Shown here: piece by piece, positions 45,196 to 55,839 of the stretch
Layout of the letters: each line of letters begins with the position of its first letter
Position numbering within the stretch: position 1 is the first letter of the stretch
Assembly (NCBI GenBank): GCA_037042915.1
Contig: CM073201.1
Location: 3,162,001-3,226,000 of the forward strand
Source of the DNA: Auricularia sp. M13
Taxonomy: Eukaryota > Basidiomycota > Agaricomycetes > Auriculariales > Auriculariaceae
Length of the DNA stretch: 64,000 nucleotides
Direction: 5' to 3'
The notes under the pieces: model-generated
The model's database searches: none
The model's input: the letters and a program-made list of their open reading frames with translations, nothing else
What the model was told of the DNA's origin: nothing
Made by a program: the position numbers and the translations under genes

Positions 45196-46523
45196 TTAGG
45201 CAAGTTTACCGGGGACGACGGGCATGCTGGCCGTCATGCCTCCATCGATAGCAATGTTCTGGCCGTTAATGAAGCTTGACTCCTCCGACGCGAGGAAGAG
45301 CGCGAGCTGCGCCACTTCTAAAAAATACGCCCAGGAATGAGGATCGCATGAATGGAATGTACCCAGAGGAAGGCGGAACGCACCTTCAGCCACGCCGTAC
45401 CGTCCGAGAGGGTTCAGCTGGCCGATCTTGCCCGCCGTGCCGCGCTGGCGCGCTTTATCGAACGTAAGCACCGTCATTCCAGTCTGCTCGAGCGCGTAAA
45501 TATCAAATAGATTGACGGCCAGAGGGAGTTGAACCTCAATGAGCCCCGGGGATATCGAGTTAACGCGCACGTTGGTGCGTGCGAGCTGGAAGGATGCGGT
45601 CTTCGCCATGTTGATAACGCTGAAAACGAAGAATTCGGTCAGTTTGCGGCATATATGTGGAGTCAACGACGTACGCCGCTTTCGAGGCGCTGTAGTCCAG
45701 CGAGCCGGCGCCAGACGCGATGCCGGCGACCGAAGCAGTAAGCAAGATACTCCCCGAGCTCTCAGGCTTGTCCTTGCCCGTCTTGAGCATTGCTTTCGAC
45801 GCATGCTTGAGCGCAAGGAAAACACTGTCTGCTGTCAGCGACCCACGCTACTCACGGAGATGAGGACGCACGAGGTCGCGTTTACGCGCATGACGCGCTC
45901 GTATGTAGCAGCGTCGACGTCGCCGAACCATTGACCAGTTGCAACTCCAGCGTTGGCGAAGAATACGTCCAGGCGGCCTTCTTCGGAGATTGCACGTTCA
46001 CAGAGCGATGATATCGTGGGTTCGTCGGCCGCATCCCCTTGAACCGTGGTGACCTGAAGGCAAGTTAGCTTCGGTAATTGAGATGATTTCAAATATATAT
46101 GCGGCATAAGTTCGGAAGCTAGGTGCGACGATCTACGAGTCCAAGTGGAAAGACGCTCACCTTAACGTCCGGATAGGAAGACCCGATAGTCTTCTTAAGG
46201 TCAGGCAAGTTGGTCCCGTCGTAGTCAAGCAAATACAAGTGGCGAGCTCCCTGGTGCGCGAACAAGAGCGAAGTCGCGCGGCTGCTGTATGTGAATAGTC
46301 CGCTTAGACTCGAGTTTAAACGAACACACCCGATACCCTTAAGGCTGCCAACGCCCGTTATAATGCAGACTTTGCCAGCAAGCCGGCCAGCGCGCGGCGT
46401 GGTAGCGAGGTGGCCTTGGATGCGCTGCAACCTGGCTATGGTGCGCTTGTATTGCTCTTCGGGCGTGAGCGAAACGAGGTTTGCGACGTGCCCGACGTCG
46501 GCGCTCGATGTTGAAGACGACAT
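45196..46523 (-). CDS. Classical SDR oxidoreductase with N-terminal extension
   Basis: Start ATG 46523, five or six exons, checked in phase through at least the catalytic exon. A 40-residue leader precedes GKVCIITGVGSLKGIG (cofactor loop). Then come LLFAHQGARHLYLLDYDG (an Asp after strand 2 suggests NAD preference), GDAADEPTISSLCERAI, VFFANAG, LLTASVAGIASG (catalytic Ser) and LDYSASKAAV (catalytic Tyr and Lys). RTNVRVNSISPGLIE follows, and the C-terminal ALFLASEESSFINGQNIAID-GG is the classical SDR end. Introns are about 45-60 bp. The substrate is unknown. It faces away from the monooxygenase relic, and the two may once have been part of a small metabolic group; that is speculation. Confidence 0.88.
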
Positions 46524-46843
46524 GGCCAATGGTTGGGAGCAAGACCGGTAGCGGTTGCCGCCGCCGAGGTCACGGTGCTATTCAACATCATCACATGCAG
46601 CCGGTGTTCGGAAGGTGCGAACCGCCGCAGGTACATGACTATTATAGGCCCAATTTTTGTCGACTACCTACCCTCCTGCCTTCCGAGTATATTATATAAG
46701 CTATAATTTTTCGCGGTCAATTCGAGGTGACCTGGAATGACAAGCCGCAAAGAAACAGCGCTTTTGTAATCATTAGTATGAGGCGGGATTGGTAACACTC
46801 GAAGCCAGGGAGTGGGACAGAAAAGCAAGCTGAATATCGTGGT

Positions 46844-47533
46844 CTATGCTACAAAATTAAAAGTTGCATCGGTCGTGTGATCTTGAAAGATCAGCTCCAT
46901 AGGATGGCGACCAAGCACCCAATCCTCGTCCACTTCCGGTTTCGGGAGCACTGACTGCATATCTTCATGCCATTCTGATAAATGCTTATTTGCGAGGTCA
47001 CCTCTCAGATCTCCCCAACACCACCAGGTAGTGCCCACATAGCCGTCGTTCAAGCCAATGCGCCACGTCTCGCCGACAACGTCGTCCTTGGTCAAGCGCT
47101 CCTCGTGTTCGAAGATGCGCCTGATCGAGAGGATATGCGCGACTTCGAGAGAGCCTTCCGCAGGGATCGTGAGAAAATGCACGTCCGGCCGGTCCTTCAT
47201 GTCGGGTGGCCGCGTGTCGCCTCGCGCCTTGTGAATACGGTACATGCCTAGGTTGATAGCACGGCCAGGCTGGGTAGCAGAAACGAGATAGGCAGCACTG
47301 CGCGCAAGCATGTCCAAACCGCCGTCGGGGTGCGCTGGCTGAAACACTGTGTCGTTCAGGCCGATGGTGATAGCCTGGCCTGGACACGCAGATTCGGCGA
47401 TGCGCAGCGAGATGCGGAGCTGGAAGGTGGCATTGGGGTCGCTGACGGATAGTGTGGGCGCTGATAGTGACGCAGACACGTGGATGACAGCCTGGCGGCG
47501 CTCGGGAGGGCAGATACGCTTCAAGAGGACCAT
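46844..47533 (-). CDS. Hypothetical protein, 229 aa, single exon
   Basis: An uninterrupted frame from ATG 47533 begins MVLLKRICPPERRQAVIHVS, then LSVSDPNATFQLRISLRIAE, TRPPDMKDRPDVHFLTIPAE and TWWCWGDLRGDLANKHLSEW, ending DATFNFVA. The first half reads like a beta-sandwich with alternating hydrophobic residues. Related proteins of this pattern are common in mushrooms, but I know of no assigned function. There is no signal peptide or membrane segment. An upstream extension to 47581 lacks an ATG. Confidence 0.72.
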   Translation of the reverse strand: MVLLKRICPPERRQAVIHVSASLSAPTLSVSDPNATFQLRISLRIAESACPGQAITIGLNDTVFQPAHPDGGLDMLARSAAYLVSATQPGRAINLGMYRIHKARGDTRPPDMKDRPDVHFLTIPAEGSLEVAHILSIRRIFEHEERLTKDDVVGETWRIGLNDGYVGTTWWCWGDLRGDLANKHLSEWHEDMQSVLPKPEVDEDWVLGRHPMELIFQDHTTDATFNFVA

Positions 47534-48370
47534 GCTTCCGAGTTTTGTAGAAATTGTGGTAGCAACAGACCGCCGGAGCAAATAACAGAGATAGACTTCG
47601 CGCGTTACGCGTCAACAATCATAGTCCCGTACGGCTTCAGGTAGTGTTTCTGAACGATCCGTAAATATCAGCAGGCGCCGGCTCAGGGTGAGGAGAAGAG
47701 AGCGAGCGCTTGAATCAAACTCCGCACATTCGCTTGATCCTGTATTTTTTGACAGTCAGCCTGCACGTCGTTCGTGACGCGTGACGCTCTACGAGATTCG
47801 TTGAAACGCATTATGATTACAACTGCTGGCAATCAAAGCGCTTGCGCACAGCGGTGTTCGTCACTGCAAGCCAACAGCAGCTGTGGCAGGTCAACGACAA
47901 ACATTGCATAGCATTGTGTATGAGGCTCTAGAAGGACTTTGACGGTCGCAGCGCAACTGTATCGGTAGCTTTCCCAATATCATCTAATTCTGCTCGCCAT
48001 CGGAATCTGTGAGGTTGCCACCGTGACACTCTGGCTGGATTCAGCTTGATCGCGATGCCCATGCTTTGAATACAAGTCGATCATGGGTGTTGCTTCGAGA
48101 ACAGAAAGGGCGGCCTATCTCAGTGACAGAGAGGGTATTTGAGGAACATAAAGTACACGCGCGATGCGAATGATTGGATCGGGTCACTCAGAGTTGGCAG
48201 TTCATTCTCACAACGCTGATAAACAATCACAGTCGTCATTTATTCTATAGGGCAAATAATGTAGCGTCACACTGTAATGATAGAAGAAATCTAAGATTAG
48301 GAAGAAGAAAATCACAACACACAAGAGCAAGGTCCTCAAGCCGCTGGCATGTGAAGGCAGCTTACAAGTC
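47534..48370. other. Intergenic stretch, no supported gene
   Basis: This is upstream of the hypothetical gene and downstream of the LysM gene. No coding, repeat or RNA features were recognised. Confidence 0.5.
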
Positions 48371-49421
48371 TCACGCGCTAAAACTGGTCGTGCAATACGA
48401 CTTGCCGATCTGCAGATTCGTACAGCCGCTGTTTGACCGACGTCAGCGAACAAGAACTGAGGTAGACGAATCGCGACGCACGAATTGATGCTCTTGTTCA
48501 ACTGAATGAACCGACTGCGCGCGACACCGGCGGCCTTAGCCAGCTTGGTGCAGGTATCACCCTTCTTGACGGGAGAGGAGGTGTAACTCGTGCAGCTTTT
48601 CTTGTCCGTTCCGCTGGACGGCACGCCGAGCCCCTTGGTCGGTGGGACGACGACCTGGCTGTTGGTGCAGTACGCCCGACCAATCTGCAGGTTCGTACAT
48701 CCGCTATTGATGCTGGGGTTCCAGAAGCGCAGCTGGGCCAGTGTGACATTGTGCGCCTGGCGAAGTGCGGTGCACGTCGCGCCCGCGAAGACGAGCTGCA
48801 CGTCACCGCATGTAGCATCGAAGGTGCCCGGAGCGAGCGGGAGGCGGGCGATATCTTCGTCCTCGACAAGCGGCGGTACGTCCGGCAGGTCCAAGACATT
48901 CTGCGCGCGGGAGATTAAGGAGAGGGCCGTCGAGGCCGCACCGTCGTAGCGCGTGGGGAACTCGGAGTACTGCACGCTCTGCGCAATTCGACCGGCGCTG
49001 TAGCGCGGGAAGGCGGCGTACGCGGCGAGTGCGCCGTCTAGGAAGGCGTTGGTGCTGTAGGAGATGTTGAGGATCTGATCGCGCGTGCCCCAGCCTTGCG
49101 AGGGGCGCTGCTGGAAAACGCCCAACGAGTCTTTGTCGCCGCAAGGCAGATTATTGGCGTGCGACTCAATCCATGCTGCTTCGAAGGTTGCCAGAATCAC
49201 CTGAGATGCAATCCTGAATTATCTGTAAATGGAGCCCAGACAAGATGACGCACCTTGTCAGACGCATTGCGCGCCGCAGCAATCTGGTACACCTGGCTGA
49301 GAACCTCGGAATTCGCCTCAGACGGGATGGAGTCACACTCGCGGCGTTGGACGCGGATGGTGGACGCAGTGACTGACGCAAAAACGAGAGCAGCTGCGAA
49401 TGCGAGAGCGGATGCGTACAT
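48371..49421 (-). CDS. Secreted protein with bacterial-type lysozyme-like domain and two LysM domains
   Basis: Three exons fit in phase: 49254-49421, 48482-49200 and 48371-48428, giving 314 aa. A signal peptide (MYASALAFAAALVFASVTAS) leads to residues 57-156: ATFEAAWIESHANNL, GDKDSLGVFQQRPSQGWGTR, QILNISYSTNAFLDGALAAY, and QSVQYSEFPTRYD. This closely resembles actinobacterial wall-hydrolase domains (QES.L.NL.YGDRDSLGLFQQRPSQGWGT). Two LysM modules follow, near 183-234 (CTALRQAHNVTLAQLRFWNP, SINSGCTNLQIGRAYC) and 258-310; they bind chitin or peptidoglycan. The Glu of WIES is a candidate catalytic residue. It could attack bacterial walls or mask chitin; both are inference. A TATA box lies about 40 bp upstream. 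Confidence 0.87.
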
Positions 49422-49461
49422 CGGATTCGGAGCTACGAGAAATTGCTTAACCGGGGAGAGG

Positions 49462-49469
49462 CTTTTATA
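49462..49469 (-). promoter_or_regulatory. TATA box of the LysM gene
   Basis: TATAAAAG on the minus strand, about 41 bp before the start codon, implying a very short 5' leader. Confidence 0.65.
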
Positions 49470-50095
49470 TTCAACGTTCCTGAGGCCCTCGGATCGAGTG
49501 CTAGATCTGCCAAGCGAGCGGAAAGTAGTGGCGCAGGGCTGTGCTCCGAGGACTCCGCGGGGCGGACCTGATCGCATGGATACCACCAGGTCTCCCGAGA
49601 CCAGAATGAGTGCGCCAAGTCGATGTGCTTCCACTCGTTTGTGCGCGGCCCCCTTGGTGTGCATTGGTATATACGCGCGGATTGGGCAGCCGGAGCGTCC
49701 TCCGCAGACACCGAATCGCCCTGGGTGTGCGCACTGCGAAACTGTGACGTTTTCGTCTTTGTCCAGTGCTCCGGTTTCAATAACCTACTGAGACCGTCTC
49801 GCCCACGTATCCTTCTGCCACAGCTTGCGGTAGCTGTCCCGCTGCCGCACGACCATCGGCCATCTATGCGGGAGGCCGAAGGGCGCGCGGCGCCTGTCGG
49901 CTGTGGTGAATTCAGTCCGCATTTCCGCAGGCGTTTCAGAGCTCGCCAAACCCATCCGATGGCGTATTTGGCGTCGTCCCATTTGGCCGGGCGCTCGAGA
50001 TGGAATGACGTGAGCAGACATGCCAAGCGTATGGCGGGTCGATGTGGACAAAAGCCCGTCTTAGGTCATTTACTTTAAATCCATCCGATTTTAAT
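49470..50095. other. Intergenic stretch, no supported gene
   Basis: Overlapping frames on both strands without recognisable motifs; no gene called. Confidence 0.5.
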
Positions 50096-50099
50096 GCAA

Positions 50100-50292
50100 T
50101 CCTACCGTTCCTGCATCTATTCCCGCGTCTCAACCATTCCTGCGCACATTCCTGCGCGCATTCCTGAGTGCCATCACACTTTACTTCCGGACGTGCGTCT
50201 TAATGTAATTCGATTCCTGCTGTCATTCCTGCAACACATTCCTGCGATCGTTCCTGCACCCTGCGCTTCGTTCCTGCGATCGTTCCTGCACC
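50100..50292. repeat. Dispersed TTCCTGC-motif cluster
   Basis: About ten copies of (A/G)TTCCTGC, often followed by G(C/A), lie within 190 bp at irregular spacing. They sit upstream of the integrase-like gene and its partial copy and could be subterminal repeats of a mobile element or local slippage. Confidence 0.6.
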
Positions 50293-50463
50293 ACCCTGCA
50301 CATGACCTATCATTCTCTTTGCCCATCAACCTCGGCGTATCGTCGCATCCGCCGCCACATGGCTCGCTCCTCCCAGATCAATCCGCAGCTTCCGCAGTTC
50401 CTGTTTCTCCCACCTTCATCGCACACCCACTCTCTCTTCTCCCATCTACATACCGCCGACCCA

Positions 50464-50765
50464 ATGGACCATTCCCTTGCATTCGAATCATTCGTTGCCG
50501 AGCATGACCGGCTCGCTACAGACGTTCGCGACTGCTTACACCACCGCGTTCTCCACGACCCCGCTGCACTCGCCGCCCGCGTTCAAAGCCTCTCCTCCCG
50601 AGCAGAGCAGGTATCCATGCCACTTGCTTTCTGTCCGTGAACCCTTCTCACCCATCGTCATTTTCCCAGCGCCACTTCATCTTCTCTGTATCTGAGCTCG
50701 ACCGACTCCGCCTTAGCTGCCAAGAAATGCTTCGCTGCATCCACATGATATCTCAAGTCGCCCCC
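50464..50765 (+). pseudogene. Partial copy of the first exons of the integrase-like gene
   Basis: The exon from ATG 50464 (MDHSLAFESFVAEHDRLATD, ARVQSLSSRAEQ) parallels the first exon of the gene at 51321 (MEDAQILDLFIREHQLVCHD, ARVLDLLSRAES). A following segment at about 50693-50760 (ELDRLRLSCQEMLRCIHMIS) parallels its second exon (DLVLLRQSCAEMVEALDSYA). Nothing matching the integrase core follows, so it is a 5' partial duplicate or the remnant of a second element. Confidence 0.65.
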
Positions 50766-51320
50766 CCCTCCTCAAACGCTACCCATCGCCCGGTATGTTT
50801 TCTGTCCAGCCACCGCTCGCCCCTTCCTCCCCGCGAGGCAGGCTCACTCCCACGCTTTCGTTGCGCTCGCTGCTTATGCTTTTGCAGCCCAGTCCGCCCG
50901 CCGCAGCGCCAGCGCCGCCTTCGCCTCCCCCCCCATCTCTTCGCCACTATCACCTTGTCTGCAACCTCGTTGTCGACTCTTTCAGTCGACATGTGACTCT
51001 CGCGTCATACACCTACACCCCATGCGATCAATCTCATCCTCGTGATGCAACCGCTCTGCCCTCCCCTCCCCCCTTCTCCGATTTTACCGGTTTTACGTTC
51101 CCCGATGCCCTCGCTCCTTTTTCCCTTCCCATCTCTCTCACCGTCTCGCCGCGTGCACATCGCCTTCACTGATTCCCTCCTCGCATCTCCGTGTATGTAT
51201 GTATGTAGCATTTCGTATATCTATCAAGCCCTTTGCGTCAGCCAGCCAACGCATTATCAGCAACCCGCCAATTTAAGGCTCCGCCCTCTTTACTTTACCC
51301 CGCTTTCTACAAATCGCTTC

Positions 51321-53135
51321 ATGGAAGACGCCCAAATTCTTGATCTATTCATACGCGAGCACCAGCTTGTCTGTCACGACACTCGCGTCTATATCCACAC
51401 TCAAATAGATCATACCACGCAAGCCCAGACTATTGCTGCTCGTGCTCGTGTTCTCGACCTCCTTTCTCGCGCCGAATCAGTTAGTTCTCCTTACACGGCT
51501 CACGTTATGCGTCTACTCACCCTTTAATCTCAAATCAGCGGCAGGATGTCTTCCACCCTCGCGATCTCGTACTGCTTCGTCAGAGCTGTGCCGAGATGGT
51601 AGAAGCCCTGGATTCGTACGCCAAGGACCAGCGTGACCCCGCTCTCGTCGTCCCCCATACCGTTGTCACTCACGTTCCCACGGGCGGCCGCCCTCGCAAG
51701 CACATTGATGAACAATGGCTGGCCACTGCTTCGCACTTTCGCGGTCCCAAGGGCATCTCCGAGTATCTTCCCAACGTCCATCCCCGCACAATTCGTCGTG
51801 CTCAGCTCCGTGCCGGTATTCGTTCACCCCAGCCTCCCGTCATGCTCTACCCTCCCGACGGCCCCCCTCTTCGCAACGCTTTGTCGAACTCTCGTCGCTC
51901 GTCTGACGCCGTCACTCCAATTACCCTCGACACCCACATTGCGCGCTTCACCAACCAATTCCAGAATCACGGTCGCTCCCTCATGGAGGGACAGATACTG
52001 TCTCTCGGCTTGCAGTCTGGCACGGACGTTACCCGCGCAGATATCACTGCATCCATGCGTCGTGTCACTGGTCTTCCTGGGCAATTCGGTCGTCGTCCCA
52101 TCGCACCCCGAAAGTATCGTGTCGCTGGACCCGGCTCTCTCTGGCATCATGACGGCCAACACGGTAAGGCTATACGCACATTCCGTGTCACATCACTCCG
52201 TCGCTGAGCCGCCCTTCTTCACATCTGTAGGCCTCATCCACTGGAAACTCGTCACCCACGCTTTCGTCGACGGCTACTCCAGACGAGTCATGTCTCTCCT
52301 CACCAGCAACAACAACCGCGCTACCACAGTCCTCTCCCTTTACCTCGATACTGCACACGTCTGGGGCTTCCCCAGTCGTCTTCGCGGCGATCATGGCGTC
52401 GAGAATCTTCTCGTTGCTGCGGTGCAGGAGGAGGTCCGCGGTCCCAATCGCGGATCTTACATTTGGGGCCCCAGCACCGACAACACTCGCATTGAGCGCA
52501 TGTGGGTCGACGTTGTCGTCGGCTACATCAACAAATGGAAGATCTTTTTCCTTGATCTTGAGGCAAACCACGGTCTTCAGCGCAACAATGAGACTCACAT
52601 CTGGCTGCTTCACTTTCTCTTCCTCGACTCTATCAACGACGACGGTGTTGCCTGGGCTGCTGGGTGGAACGAGCATCATTTCACTCGACTCCCTGCGCAT
52701 CAGCACGTCAGAGGCACTCATCTGCCTTCTCCCAACGAGCTCTACTTCTTCGGCGAATACGTTAATGGCGTTCGTACTCTTCGCCTCGATAACCGCGATG
52801 AATTTCTCCACGACGACGATGCCATAGCCCATTACGGCGCGGGTTTTGACCACGACGATGATGATCCAGCTGTACGTCGCTTTCAGCACCAAGAGGCCGA
52901 TTTGCCTGTACCTCACGATATACCTGACGCCGAACGTCATCCGAATCGCTGGAGTCGTCCCAGGCGGATGTTTGAGGTCCGTGTTCCCGCACCCACACCC
53001 CCCTTTCACGACAATATCATATCCCGCCTTCGTCAGCACTTATCAGTTACTGTCGACTTATTCGCCGAGACCATGCACCTACGCCGCCTCTGGTGGACTG
53101 CTGCTCTCGATTATCTCACCCAGCATGGTATCTGA
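51321..53135 (+). CDS. DDE integrase-core (rve-like) protein, 562 aa, probably of DNA-transposon origin
   Basis: Three exons fit in phase: 51321-51479, 51539-52163 and 52231-53135. The N-terminus is helical; a helix-turn-helix-like block (HPRTIRRAQLRAGIRSPQPP) precedes the integrase core. The three acidic residues are visible: WHHDGQHG (Asp), RGDHGVEN (Asp) and NTRIERMW (Glu). FVDGYSRRVMSLLTSNNNRA and NKWKIFFLDLEANHGLQ complete the pattern shared by integrase-core proteins of fungi and animals that I associate with IS3EU-type DNA transposons. The family name is from memory. The reading frame is whole. The second intron cuts right inside the first catalytic block, after GQH. I found no clear terminal repeats, so it may be a decaying transposon gene or a co-opted one. 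Confidence 0.78.
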
Positions 53136-53600
53136 ACGATGTAGTTGCCTATGTATACGAGCCTGACGTTCTCATCGCGGGCGAAATGTGGAACACGCAC
53201 ATAATCCGTGTATTCGAATTCGCATCTGCATCTGAGCTGAGCAACGAGTCGGCCTGCATGGTGATCCACAGCTTCGGCGAGCTTTCTTTACTCAGTCGAA
53301 CGGCTGCGCGTGCGCATGAAATCAAATCTAGCGCATCGACGGCGCTCGTTCTGCGCAAGGAGCAGGTGCGGCATGGGAGGCTGGGCCTGGGAGTAATTCC
53401 CAGCCGTCAAGCCTGACAGCGCCGCCCTCTGCCTCTCTCTCCATGCTCGCCGCACCTCACGCGTTGCGCGACTGCGTCACTTCGCCCCTGCACAACCTCG
53501 AGCACGGGTCTCCTGGCTCTGACGCCACCAAGCAACCAGTTCGTGGCGAGTTCGAGACTGTCCGCGCACTGTTCATGCCGCGCCCGCCACCATTAGGAGG
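53136..53600. other. 3' flank of the integrase-like gene, no supported gene
   Basis: An open frame at 53093-53416 overlaps the end of the integrase gene and carries no recognisable motif. Confidence 0.45.
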
Positions 53601-53604
53601 GACC

Positions 53605-53930
53605 CTTAATTAAATGATTCCGAGTTCTCAGGTGGGGGTATAATTAAATGCATCCGAAATCCCCGTACAGCTTCCTTTTTAATTGATTGCACATACAGCG
53701 CTGCATTACACTCCCTCACTATCGCTGAGCTCTCACTTAATTCCGGATCATTTAAGTGTTCTTCGGAGATGCCACCGCTCGTGCAGTTGCATGTTCCCGA
53801 CCTGAGGCAATGTTGACTTAATTAAGTAATAATTGGGCAGCTCAAGTTACTTAATTCAAGGCAGTTCGGAGTATTTAAATCACATATAGCATTTAAATTA
53901 GTTGGTCAATTAATTACGATTCCATCATAT
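53605..53930. repeat. AT-rich cluster of TTAATTAA/ATTTAAAT palindromes
   Basis: At least nine short palindromic words (TTAATTAA, AATTAAAT, ATTTAAAT, CATTTAAG and similar) occur within about 325 bp of otherwise GC-rich surroundings. There is no coding potential. It might be the edge of a mobile element or an AT-rich regulatory or replication-prone stretch. Confidence 0.6.
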
Positions 53931-53999
53931 CTACAAGGACTTGACGATAGCTCGACGAACCTTCGTGCTGGAGAGAGGAAAGTTTGGGCTGACCTGTGC

Positions 54000-54600
54000 T
54001 CCACGAACCGGAAGCCGATGAGGAGGACCTCCTAGTAGGCAATGCAGATGAGCGTGAAGAGGTCGCGTACGAGCACGACGGGCGCGATGAGATCTAAGCC
54101 ACTGATGAAACTCACCATCTTTGAGCCGAGGATGCTCCAGCTCGCCAGCATGAAGAGCCCGGCTCGACGAGCTGATGTAGCCTGCCTTGACGATGGCAGT
54201 CAGGTTGTCCAGTCAGGTTGTCGTACATCACGCGCGTGCTGCGGCCGTCCGTTCAGCAGTTGCTTAATTAGGAGCGCAGGACAGCATACCATCCGCTTGC
54301 AACTCGACGTCGAGCCGGCGCTGGCCCTCGTTCATGCAGCGCGCGAGCTGCTCCAGCCGGTCCTGGTCCTTCGCCTGGCGCAGCGCGGCCTTCTCCGAGT
54401 GCGTGTCCTACGTGTCGTCGATGAGCGCCTGCAGCGGAAGCGTGTCCTTGAAGCAGGCGTTGCATGGCGTCCGTGTGAGTGAGTGCAGACGATAATTAGC
54501 CAACGCACGCACCGAGTTATGGACAGCACAGTGCCGCCTGACATTATTTCCTGCCTGTGCCAGTCGATGGTAAGAGCTGGAAGAGTGTCGGGCGTGAAGC
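54000..54600 (-). pseudogene. Possible decayed gene, family unknown
   Basis: The minus strand holds protein-like pieces in more than one frame: KDTLPLQALIDDT, then HSEKAALRQAKDQDRLEQLA and MNEGQRRLDVELQADGM, and further on LGSKMVSFISGLDLIAPVVL and LFTLICIAY. The pieces look real (amphipathic, charged) but are broken by stops and frame changes, and I do not recognise the family. Confidence 0.35.
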
Positions 54601-55839
54601 AGGAACTGGCAAGTCAAGCCGACCTGTCACGACTGGGTCCGAAACTCTCTTGCTTTGCTTTCGTTCACCGACATGAACCAAGCCGCGCCGTTCCACGCCG
54701 TTCAGCCCGACATCGAACATCAGCCGGTGCGCATAATTGCCTTCGCCGGCCTAGCCAAGCTCGCTCAGAGACGCTCCAGCCGGTACGACCTGCTGGCGAA
54801 GTCGTTCAACATCAAGTTCCGCGGAATCCCCCTCGGGAGGCCGCATATAACGCTGTGCGCGACGATTCCCCTTCGTCCTCGTGCACATGCGTCACCTGGT
54901 GCTAACGCAGCTGGCCAGCGCGCCCAACAGGCACAGTTCGCTGACCGGCAGTTCGTCCCGCCTCGTCCGCCCGCCGCGGTTGGTTTCGACCATGATGGTC
55001 AGCAACGCGATCGTTTAGCGGTCGACGACCCGGCCGCTGAGGCCCTCGCGGCAGGTGGTGGAGGCGCTCGGATTGCAGGCTTCTTAGTACGTCTTGCGAC
55101 CTTCGCTACTCGCGCTTCAGTATATCAGGTACGCAAGTTCGATTTTGCGCGCACGTGCCTCGAGCTCATCTATGTACCATTCGTAGGCTGTCGGCGTTCG
55201 CAATGCTCGTCTATGGAACAGACTGGGACATCCGCGCATTGCTCTCGTCGTTTTCGAGATCCTGGTCGTTTTTTCCATCGCGTACAGCGTATACGTGGCC
55301 GTCATGCAGCCTGCCGACGCAAACGACACTTTGATGAACGTCTCGTTCATCCTGGCGTTCTCTTGCATTGAATTGGAGAGGCTGGCAGGCGAATGAGAGT
55401 CCTTGCTGTATGCTGGTATCTGTTTTAAAAATTTCTTCTCCATTACGTCTATCTCGCCCGCACCTCAAAATATCAGTACTTTCTTGCGAATATCTTGTCC
55501 ATTCGACGACGGTGTTTACCGTCGTGACGCCATGCACGCTGTGTCAACCTTCGAATCATGTTACAATATGAACGCGATGATTATATATGCTCGCACCTTC
55601 TTATTTTTCCTCGTGAAACTTCAATCGACTAACCCGAGTCTCGTATCGGATAGAACACTCAGCGTTATGATTCATGAATCCTTCCCGATTGGGTAAACAG
55701 TTGTCGATCATTCCCGATTCAGTATGCACGCGATTCTTGCCTGATTTGGTACGAGTCATCACTATCTACACTTTACGAGCCCTCTTTCGAGTCGGATTAT
55801 GCTCTGCAAGATGGAATCAGCATAAGAAAATTGCTTATT
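54601..55839. other. Low-information stretch, no supported gene
   Basis: Frames at 54655-55371 (plus) and 55117-55443 (minus) overlap without motifs. Some hydrophobic pieces on the minus strand hint at an old membrane-protein gene, but they cannot be assembled into a model. Confidence 0.4.

Noticed and set aside
52188-53039. A 283-aa minus-strand frame
   Set aside because: It is antisense to the integrase core, in which all three catalytic acidic motifs are on the plus strand.
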